DNA from: Macrotrachela quadricornifera
Lineage: Eukaryota > Rotifera > Eurotatoria > Philodinida > Philodinidae
Length of the DNA stretch: 64,000 bases
Reading direction: 5' to 3'
Assembly (NCBI GenBank): GCA_022393335.1
Contig: JAJEKB010021191.1
Coordinates: 1 to 64,000, forward strand
The notes beneath the pieces are model-generated. The model had not been told where the DNA came from. It ran no database searches and was given only the letters and a program-made list of their open reading frames with translations. Position 1 is the stretch's first letter, and every line of letters starts with the position of its first letter. Position numbers and translations under genes: made by a program. Shown one piece after another: positions 33,241 through 42,640 of the stretch.

Positions 33241-34610
33241 CGAGGAAACATCCCCAAGTATGAGTATCAGTTTTAAACGGAATATATGCTGGTTTGTAGA
33301 GCTCGACGTGTTGATTCTCGTGGTGTATTTCGTTTTTCCCAACGAAGCTTCTGTTATTTAGAATATGATGCAGAACATCGGAATTTTAACATAACATTAT
33401 GAAAGAAGATGATTGTTACAAGGTGCTTGTACCTGTATCATTTCTCATTTCTACACATTGATCTAGATCTGTCTATGGAATATCTAAAAGTGTGCAATTT
33501 TCAACATTTTGACTCTGTTTCTTGTAAGCATGAAGCGTTCGCTTAATACAGTTCTAAGGATACAAACTCAGTTAGAATGGTTTCTTTTATACTTGAGTGT
33601 ATCAGTTGTATGATTATCTCGTGGAATACTGGATTTGGGAAGTTCTAGACAAAGTAGTCAGCAGCCAATTTTTTCTTTTGACCCATCAATGGTTATGTCA
33701 AGCTGACATTAATGTCTATGAGGATAATTTGACTAATGGACAATCATACAAGCTCTTGGTGATATCCAAAAGAACAATGTCAACTAAACAGTCATGTGAT
33801 ACTTACTTTCGCCGACAATGGAAAGAATTGACGAAGCGAATTTATCACCGCGTCTCTCTAGACGAGTTGAATGTTGATTTGAGAAGTCGTGATTCTACCA
33901 TCAAATTGCAAAGTCTGGTTCATAATCAGCTGAGCTCCTCTATATTTAAACTACTGATTTCCTACGCATGGTCTACTTGTGGCTACATTCCGAAACAATA
34001 TCCACATCTTTCGAATGTCATAGACGTTTACTTTTCTTTTGAAATGAGCAGCTGCTTAGAAAGAAGCTGTGACGAGAGTGTGTTTATTTACTGCAGTCAT
34101 TGCCGAAGAGCACTATACTTCGAGCATTTCTTTGTCAAATATCATTTTCATTGATCTCTTTTCCAAATAAATTATCTGAATAAAGTGATTAGGATAAGAA
34201 GCTGATAGACTAGTGAAATTGAAAACGATAATCATACAACTGATACACCCAAGTATAAAAGAAACCATTCTAACTGAGTTTGTATCCTTAGAACTGTATT
34301 AAGCGAACGCTTCATGCTTACAAGAAACAGAGACAAAATGTTGAAAATTTCACACTTTTAGATATTCCATAGACAGATCTAGATCAATGTGTAGAAATGA
34401 GAAATGATACAGGTACAAGCACCTTGTAACAATCATCTTCTTTCATAATGTTATGTTAAAATTCCGATGTTCTGCATCATATTCTAAATAACAGAAGCTT
34501 CGTTGGGAAAAACGAAATACACCACGAGAATCAACACGTCGAGCTCTACAAACCAGCATATATCCCGTTTAAAACTGATACTCACACTTGGGGATGTTTC
34601 TTCGTAAGAT
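33235..34610. mobile_element. Foldback element with 370-bp arms enclosing an ORF
   Basis: Left arm 33235-33606 (ATCTTACGAGGAAACATCCC to TATACTTGAGTGTATCAG) and right arm about 34238-34610 (CTGATACACCCAAGTATA to CTTCGTAAGAT); nearly identical by eye over their full length. The 630-bp centre is unique and holds an open frame. The arms include another copy of the TGTAGAGCTCGACG-type motif (about 33294). Confidence 0.85.
33597..34154 (+). CDS. Open frame inside foldback element (unknown, possibly captured gene)
   Basis: Open for 185 codons from a GTG at 33597; the first in-frame ATG is at 33777, which would give 126 aa. The start is therefore unresolved, and splicing from upstream cannot be excluded. 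No known domain recognised. The C-terminal part has Cys/His clustering: C-L-E-R-S-C, then Y-C-S-H-C-R-R, then F-E-H-F-F and Y-H-F-H near the stop, which could bind a metal. It fills almost the entire unique centre between the inverted arms, so it is either element-encoded or captured host sequence. Not a known transposase by motif. Confidence 0.35.
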   Translation: MYQLYDYLVEYWIWEVLDKVVSSQFFLLTHQWLCQADINVYEDNLTNGQSYKLLVISKRTMSTKQSCDTYFRRQWKELTKRIYHRVSLDELNVDLRSRDSTIKLQSLVHNQLSSSIFKLLISYAWSTCGYIPKQYPHLSNVIDVYFSFEMSSCLERSCDESVFIYCSHCRRALYFEHFFVKYHFH

Positions 34611-35354
34611 TATTTAGGTTAAAATCGATACCAACAAGAATAATATGACTATTTAATTTTAAAAACCTTTATATTAGTTACGATAACAAATGACTTGTCC
34701 TCTACTCATTGCGACAAGACCATAGTCTTAGAGTTAAGTATTAGAACTGAAGTGAATTTTCATAATTACTACTTAATAAACACGATTTTCGATAAAACAT
34801 GTTAAAACTTATCATTTTGATGACCATGCGTAACATGGCCAACAGATGTATTACATCGCCTCAAACGGGTAAAAATACAAAATTTCATTGCAAATTTTTT
34901 TAGAACTATTTCAAAAATGTATATTTTGTGTTTCTTCATGAATAAATATGTTAGAAAAAAGTGTAACTTATTTTTGTTACGTGTTTAAGGACAATATTGA
35001 AGTAGTCATTACTTCACCCATTAGCAAATGAGCATTAGTAAACTTCTCAAAAGACAATTAGAGATAAACCACATCAAAAATAGACTAAGAATAGTTGTTG
35101 ATAAAAGATAATCTATTCACCATTGAATACAAATAATTCAATGTATGAGCTCAAGTAGTTATAGATCAATGTTTAATGACATGCATTTCTCATTTAATAA
35201 ATCCTTAAATGTTTCAATTGAATGAGAGAACATCTAAATAGTATTTATTGATTATGACAACACAACAATTTTGCAAGAGAACTTTCAAAAGCAATAACAA
35301 CAGATAAAATGATTAGTTTTTTTAAAATTCTTATGCATGATTTCTAATGAAGAT
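34611..35354. other. Intergenic stretch
   Basis: AT-rich, nothing recognised. It is the 3' flank of the GPCR gene. Confidence 0.4.
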
Positions 35355-36379
35355 TCATGCACTTTGTGGTTCTATTTGATTTTCAAGTGTTCCACAATAT
35401 TGTCGACATTGAGTTAGATGAATATCAAATAGAACATATTTTAATTGTCGACGAAATCTACCAGATGCACAAATATATATATAAAATGGACTCTAAACAT
35501 AAAAATAAATTTACTTTAATAGAATCTTTAACTCTAACTACTCACTGAAAAATATAGATAATAAACTGACGTAGTTATCGATAATACAAACTGTAATTGT
35601 GCTGCCGTGACTGGATCTTGATTAATACCTGGTATCAATAAGACAAAATATACAATAGAATAGGGTGTAGTAGTCAGAATAGTTATAACAACTTGAACGA
35701 GAATCATTACTGTTATCTGCTTATCTAATTCACGCCGAAGTAAAGGCAATGTTCGATGTGATAATTTATGCACATTCTGATAAGCCAATAATCCAAACAC
35801 AAATATTATAATAACAAGTATAATTCTTATAATAGCATTAGCAGTAACATAATTAGAGAATTGTTGAATATCAGCATTTACAATTGTACACGATTGTGTA
35901 CGTGTTGTAACTAACAAAATATGTCCGTAAGAGATTAGATATGGAATACTAAAAAGACTCCAAAATAAAATGGCTATTCCTAATATACGATGAGCTATTT
36001 TGATATTACTCCATTGTTGCCATCGTGGATGAGAACAAGTTGAGAAATATTGATCAATTATTGCTAAACAAACACATGTCATTGAAATTAATCCACATAC
36101 TTGTAAAATATATATTCGAAATTTACAAAAAAAGATAGATGTTTGTGTCCAATCAATAGAAAATCCACTAATTAATATTCGAGTAAGTTGACCTGCAAGT
36201 AATTCTCCAATATTAACAATTGACATAAGAGTTAAATAAAATGCAGATGAATTTTGTCGAAATGTTTGAAGACTAAGAAAAACAATCGTATTAAGAATTC
36301 CCCCAATAATTCCAGTAGTCAGGGCAAATACACCCAAATAAATACTAGTTTGTTGTGTAGCAAAAGTAAACGACGACAT
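35355..36379 (-). CDS. Rhodopsin-like G-protein-coupled receptor
   Basis: Two exons (35546-36379 and 35355-35492) joined across a 53-bp GT-AG intron (phase 0, 5' GTGAGT) give 323 aa. Seven hydrophobic helices are visible. Landmarks: TM1 'GIIGGILNTIVFLSL' (N30); C85 at the top of TM3 with C164 in the second extracellular loop, the usual disulfide pair; D109-Q110-Y111 in place of the DRY motif at the end of TM3; TM6 'ITVMILVQVVITILTTTPYSIVYF'; TM7 broken by the intron at 'VYYLYFS|SPFYIYICASG', followed by a short cytoplasmic tail 'RFRRQLKYVL'. Without the intron the protein would stop inside TM7, which supports the splice. The DQ(Y/F) variant is a style I associate with expanded rotifer receptors (from memory). 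Ligand unknown; plasma membrane. Confidence 0.85.
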
Positions 36380-37424
36380 TTTTGATTGTAAGTTGTAATT
36401 TTGTAAATGTGTTTAGATTTTATTTTCTTGATGTTCCTATTTATTTAAGCTCAACTAGATTTCAATTCAAAAAAGAAATACAGAGATACCATTAGTATAC
36501 ATAACTAATCAATTAGACGCATATTCATCTTCATATTTAGTTTTTCTTTCTATGAAGAAAAAAAAATTTGTCTTCTACATATTTATTATATGAGAGATTC
36601 TACTTGTTATTAAAATATGAATAGAGACAAATTTTTTCCTATAAGACAAGACATATATCATTAACAATTACATTTATTATAATCAATTTTCATTGTGTTT
36701 TATAAATTCTTCTCATGGTTTGTGAGCAACAAGGTATCGCTATGATATTATCAAATGTACTTTAAATTCATAGTTATATTAAAGAAATAAAATAAATTTA
36801 AATTAATCTTTATCGTATTTTATTCAGTTTACATATAAAAACATCTAGTTGATCTATAGGATTAATTCCAGTGACATCTCCTAATTCAACGGACTCATCC
36901 AACGATCTGGAAAGGTATCTTAAATTTGCAAATCGGATATACGAGAACATATATTACCCCACTATTGCTAAGGAGGTACAAATCATTGAAATTATTCTAC
37001 ACATATCTAATAAATAAATTCGAAAATTTACTTGTATCCAAACAATTCATATTCGACAAACACTATACAATGGTACAATTAGATTTTCCATAGGCTAAAG
37101 TTTGACCCAGAAAATATAAAAATACTTATGTGTACTTAAAAATAATGTCATGATTATCTATTTTCTTATAAAAAAAGGTCAAAACAAAGTTCTTTTTTTA
37201 TAAGATTATAGAGAAAATGAAGAGAAGATTTTTTCTATGCTTGAACATCATTGTCCAACTGTTATCATCATAGTAAAATGCTATGCTTTTGTATTTCAAT
37301 TTTCAATCAGCTAATTAGAAAACAAAATATACTACATAGTGCAGCATAAAATCTCAACAATTTATCTGAGATCGATTATTTTCTAGTTGTGCTTTTTTCT
37401 TTTCAAAATGAACAAAATTTCGAG
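36380..37424. other. GPCR upstream region
   Basis: AT-rich, no gene recognised. On the minus strand at about 37330-37380 there is a diverged copy of the TGTAGAGCTTTTCAC-type motif found in the foldback elements. Confidence 0.35.
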
Positions 37425-38355
37425 CTTGTGATGATTTTGGATGATGCCACATGACATCGTCGTTTTGTCATTATGAGTAATGAAGGCTGAATCTTTCTTT
37501 AACATAGTCTTCTATGTATTCTCAAATGTACCAATACAAACACAAATAACCTTAATAAATTGATATAAACAATTAGGAGAATAGTCACAAATTCAGTAGA
37601 AATTTTCACTATTATGAATGTCATAACTAAGGCTCTGCTGATGAAGATACTCTTTAGATTTTATTCATTTAGAAATGGACAAGAGATAAAAGGTATAATT
37701 CATATTAATTAACACTCAACAGATCGTTACATACACCAAGATAGTTAACAATCTCATACAGGTCTATCTATTGCGAAGCATATTAACATTCGATCATTTG
37801 ATATTGTAGCCATATCGCCAAGAATGATGTTATACATGATTTATGGGACAATATCATAATACAATAGACACATTTAAAATATGTTGAATGAAAAAAAGCA
37901 TCAATAAATTTTGATAAAACTTGATAACTTTGTTCACGATAAAAACTTTGTCAGTTTTTATGTCTATTTATCAGTAAAGAATAGCTACATATTTACTTAA
38001 AGAACCGAAGAAAAGAAGCAAATAGAGATTTATTTTATCTTTGTGCCATGTGCAGAACGGAAAAAAAGAAGTAGAGTTTGGCTTATTCGTCATCATTATG
38101 CAATACCAACAAATAATGAGTAAAGAAAGTATTTCGAAATAAATGTTTTGGTTTTAACCAATGTGTTTCTATTATAAAAATAATTGATATAGACTAGTTT
38201 AATAATTTAATCATATTATCGTGGTTTTTTTCCTTTTAAATTCATTTTAAAAATAGTAGAACAAGGAGAAGACATTTATTCACGATATAATTTATTATAG
38301 TTTTAGTGAAATGAATTTTTTTTCTACATAGATTTTGAGAACGATCTAATCGAAA

Positions 38356-39338
38356 ATGAAGAAGAATGATTGGAAGAAGAACAAGAATATGAGTGTTACG
38401 TTTTTTGAGAAACAACACTCAAGTGATACATGTCGACTACATGCAATTAATAATGCAATTGGAACATCAATTCTCTCTCGAAAACAGTTTGATTATTTTA
38501 GATTTAAAAATCATCTATTATATTTATTATTTATTCTATTTAGATTCTTTGATTATTGTGATGAATTTGATATGATACACGGTTGTAAAGGAAGTCGACA
38601 ATTTTTTTTTATTCATACTAATGACAACATTTTCAGTTTCATTTTAAACAAATTTAATATCCAAAACTCATATTATCCTCCAGATAATCCTCCTCGTCTC
38701 AGGTAACAATCTCATTAATTATTTTTATACTTATAAGATTTTTTTTTATATTGTAATCTAATTGAATTCAATTATTATTTTGTAGTAAAGATTCCAGTAA
38801 TGATATAATGTCAGTGATCATTTTTGATGAAAATCATGCATGGTGCACTAAAAAATGCAATAACATCTGGTTTAACTTGAATTCTTTATCAAATGGACCA
38901 GAAGTAACTCATTTTCGAAAGCTATTTAGTGGGCAAGGATTTGGATATATTATTCTTTGGAATAATGTTACACTAACATCAAACGATCAAGCATTTGAAT
39001 CAGACTCAAAAGTAGAAGAACATATAGAAACGAACTCTCCTAATCAAGATTTGCACACTAATATCATCAATCATTCTTCAAAAGTAACATCGAAGCAATC
39101 ATCAAACGATCAAGCATTTGAATCAGACTCGAAAGTAGAAGAACATATAGAAACGAACTCTCCTAATCAAGATTTGCACACTAATATCATCACTCATTCT
39201 TCAAAAGTAACATCGAAGCGATCATCAAAACGTAATCATATGAAAGAGGAATGTAGTTTTGATGAATCTTCCTCAATATTTGAAACAAATGAATTAAATC
39301 AATCTAATCGATTTGAAATATTATTGTCTATAGAATAA
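38356..39338 (+). CDS. Josephin-domain deubiquitinase (ataxin-3-like), copy A
   Basis: Three exons (38356-38486, 38544-38702, 38786-39338) join to 280 aa. Introns are 57 bp (5' GTTTGA, weak) and 83 bp (GTAACA). The first intron is a multiple of three and stays open, but removing it restores 'SRKQFFDYCDEFD', and the same intron in copy B contains a stop, so it is real. Josephin cysteine protease signature: 'FFEKQHSSDTCRLHAINNAIG' with Gln20 and Cys26, 'ENHAWC' with His114, and 'WFNLNSLSNGPE' with Asn129, matching the Gln9, Cys14, His119, Asn134 set of ataxin-3. Expected role: cleaving ubiquitin from substrates. The C-terminal tail is acidic and Ser-rich, with a 41-residue unit repeated twice, and ends 'SNRFEILLSIE'. 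An in-frame stop just upstream supports the ATG at 38356. Confidence 0.85.
38979..39224 (+). repeat. In-frame 123-bp tandem duplication in Josephin copy A
   Basis: Two units (38979-39101 and 39102-39224), each 123 bp or 41 codons, starting TCAAACGATCAAGCATTTG. They differ at only a few bases. Copy B of the gene has a single, shortened version, so the duplication arose after the gene duplicated. Confidence 0.95.
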
Positions 39339-39439
39339 TAATTTTAATAAAACTTGTCAAATGTGAGGATTCTTACCAGTTCTAACAATTGAATATTTCT
39401 TGTTTCATGCGCCTAATGAAATATTTTTTAAAGTTCTAA

Positions 39440-40340
39440 CTTCACAAGAGATTCAATCCGATCTGTAGATCCGATCGTTTTCGGTCGGATCCCGTGTCAG
39501 ATTTCAACATCTTCCATGAAAAACTGATTGAATCCGACTTGGTTTTTGTTGGATTCCGAACCAGATTGCATCGGAAAAGATATGCTCGGATCACATCGTA
39601 TCCTATCAGTCCGAACTTTTGGAAGATTATGGATTGCCCAAGTGGTTCGAAGTCGATTACTGGATCCCACCGAAAAAAATCGGATTCGATATTTGATCCC
39701 AAGTGATTCAATCCGACCTGAGGTTCTTACCGGAAACCGACTCTATCCATCAAATGCCAATCAGATCCGACCGGTTTTATGAAAGATATCGAATTCCGAT
39801 GGAATCCAACGCAAATATAATCGAAAACAACCGGATCTACAAGTTGGATTGAATCTTCTGCGGAAAAGGATACGCCTACATCCTGCCGCTTCCAAATTGG
39901 AAGATGCTACATCAGCTAATAACGAGAGATCGGAAAATCCTAGGCCTTTTCAACTAAACATTGGATAGAGTCCGATTTCATGGACATATGCCAAACAATA
40001 AATTGTAGGAAGAAATGCTGTAAAAATCCGATAATATCCAGCAATCGGAAAGGAACCGACTAATATCGGCACGCACCACGGCCAACAGAATCCCGTGGGA
40101 GCCGTTTTATTCCGATGCAATCCTTTTTGAGACACTTTGGGAGATTCCGTTGTGAATTTCGACAGTCAAACCCGACTGTAATCCTCAAATTTCCGACGAC
40201 ATTCGTTAAAATCAACATCATCTCCAACACAATCCTACCGATACTGACACACAATCGACAACTAGTAAGATTCGAGCTCATACAAAACATTGATATAAGC
40301 AATTGGTCTTCTACAAAATCCCACCCTCACCGCACACTAC
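39440..40340. repeat. GC-richer block of scattered ATCCGA/TCGGAT words
   Basis: About 0.9 kb with dozens of ATCCGA, TCGGAT, GAATCCGA and GGATTC words on both strands but no fixed period that I can follow. It creates overlapping open frames on both strands (39442-39782 and 40060-40345), which I regard as by-products. Similar in style to 6700-7080. Confidence 0.45.
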
Positions 40341-40750
40341 CCTAAAACCAGCAAACCTATTAACCAAAAACAACATACCAATATTAAAATCGATTTACAT
40401 TTAGCAAATACTACATAAAAAGGGGATATCAAAAAACAAAAGCTTCCTCATTTTTCGCAAAATCAAAGTTAACTCCACCATCTTTTTTCTATCTTATTCG
40501 CTAACATTATCATTACCAAAGTGCAAAAATATTCTCCGCAAAACTCGAACCAGAGTATGCAATTCTCACATTTTTCAAAATTCCCTCTCATAAATCATTC
40601 CAAATACTACATCACCAAAAATCATTGCAAAAGTAATCCGATCACACTATTTCCAAGACAACTAAATTATGCAAGCCTCTCAATCCTGCATATACCATCA
40701 TCTAAGCCAAAGTAAACAATTGACACACACTTCTTTTTTCCCTCTTATTA

Positions 40751-41390
40751 AAAGTTTTCCAACTCAAAATAATCTTTCACATCACATACAATTGATACCT
40801 ACAAAGTTTTCCAAAAGATAATATTGTAAAAAAGTGTTCTCTACAGACATTATTCGCACAGTGAGCATTATATACTCACTTTTGCTCGCTTTGCTTTAAC
40901 GTCACTAGTGAAAGTTTTCTAAGTCCCAATAATCATACAGATCACATCAAAATCGTATCGATCTCATCTTTTGTAAAGATAAAATTGAAAAAAGTGATCT
41001 GGAAAGAGATTTTTTGACAGATGGGGAGGTAATGCTTAGTGTGGCTCAATATTGTTTTTCAGTCTTAGAGAAAGTTTTTCAAGTTAAAATAATGTTTTAG
41101 TTCACATATGAAATACAAGTGATTATCTTTTTTGAAGATAGTTTTCATATCTTTCGTTGTGAATGTTGATGGGTGGAAATGAAAGTTGGTGACGTTAAGT
41201 GTAGCTTGTTGTTTTTCATATTTTTTTAAGAAATTTGGAAACCGAAAAGAATGTTGGAGATCATACTGAAATGACATCGAAATATATTTCGTCACGATAT
41301 TTTTGAGGTCTTCTATTGTGAATATGCATGATTCAAAAAGAGATGTAGTTTAAGCTGTTATCTGATTAGAATATATCATGTAGATATTCG
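40751..41390. repeat. Degenerate tandem array, 160-bp period
   Basis: Units start at 40751, 40911, 41071 and 41231, exactly 160 bp apart, with AAAGTTTTCC/AAAGTTTTCT/AAAGTTTTTC/AAATTTGGAA. Each is followed about 30 bp later by a CACAT- or CATAC-type word and about 60 bp later by ATCTTTTG or similar. Divergence is high. Related monomers appear again at about 41950 and 42110-42230 (CAGATCACATATTAACG, ATCTTTTTGGAAGATA). Confidence 0.55.
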
Positions 41391-42640
41391 CCTAGGACTG
41401 TGTTCCAATTGTGCTGGTGATGTTCTACGTGCAACTGGATGAGCTGTATCTAAACGGTACAATAAGATTTCGTATAGATCAAGGCATTAGAACAAAAGGT
41501 CAATATGCTGGTTTTTCGTCATACAGTATATAAACTAGTAAACATAACTCTAGCAGCGTATCGTTTAGTAACATGGTAAACTTGTTCCAATAGGTTTCCA
41601 AACACAATCTGATGAGGTCTACATAATGTTACAATTAGATTTTCGATAGGGTGTTGATACTCTTACCTCAATCCAAATATCATAACTTCAGTGTTTATAT
41701 TAGCATCTGCGAATGTATATTCTGAGAATGGTCAGTCATTTCAGTTTTCATATGATTGGATAGCTTTCGATGAGATTTGTGAGATACTCGTGAAAAATCG
41801 GAAAATTATTCCTAGTGATCATGGCTAAATAGAGCCGTGTTTTTATTCCACAACAATAATATGAAAAAGATAATAGGATTTTGATATTTACATTCAGAAG
41901 TATAGATCAACCAGATAGTTCGTTATCTCAATTCATACATCAGTTGATAGCTCTAGTGAAAATCTATCACATACTAATGAGAAATTGGCAAATCTTTTTC
42001 GAGATATTTTCGAGCTCTTTTTCTGAGAATAACAATTTTTGAGAAAGAAAGCACGTGATGCCGACCTTAGCACGCTTCTATGTGAGTGTGCTTTAAGAAA
42101 ATTGGGGTAGTAAAAATAATCCTTCAGATCACATATTAACGGCATATGAATATCTTTTTGGAAGATATTTTTGATCTTTTAGATTGCAGAGAATGATTTG
42201 AGAATTTCCAATGGTAGGAAGGTGCTGAGGTTTATCGGTTTATCGAATAATTGAAGCTAGACTATCTTGCATTTTGATGAATTTCGATGATTTCCTGATA
42301 TTTGAGAGTAGCGTATACTGTCGAATATGATGAGTTTCAATAATCGGAACCGAGAATTTGGAGTGTTGGAATTTTAGTCGATTCCTGAGGAATCTGGCTC
42401 GTGAGTATTAAGATGAATTGTAGGAATTCATCGGTTTACGCCGGAATTTTCTGTTGGGATCCGATTTTTGTATTTGCTTTGAGTACATGTCATCAAATGG
42501 CAAGAAAGAAATGTGCGTCTAAACAAACTATTCTTTCTATTCATAGCAAGAACATACCTCTGTAGGCCACACTTCCACTGTAATATAAAGAGAAATAGTG
42601 AAGATTGACAGTAGATTGAAACCATACATAATATCTTATT
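41391..42640. other. Spacer with scattered 160-bp-like monomers
   Basis: No gene. At least two further diverged monomers of the 160-bp repeat (about 41950 and 42110); the rest is unrecognised. It separates the two copies of the segmental duplication. Confidence 0.4.

Larger units (their letters stand above)
37425..39438. repeat. Segmental duplication, copy A
   Basis: About 2.0 kb including a Josephin gene and its upstream DNA. Clear anchors to copy B: 37480-37700 matches 42670-42890 (AATGAAGGCTGAATCTTTC), 37715-37870 matches 43770-43925 (AACAGATCGTTACATAC), and 38030-39438 matches 44560-45814. Identity by eye is about 85-90%. Copy B carries extra DNA at about 42900-43765 and 44080-44550. Confidence 0.85.

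Noticed and set aside
39442..39782. Overlapping open frames on both strands (70-89 codons)
   Set aside because: They result from repeated ATCCGA/TCGGAT words lacking stops; no domain features.
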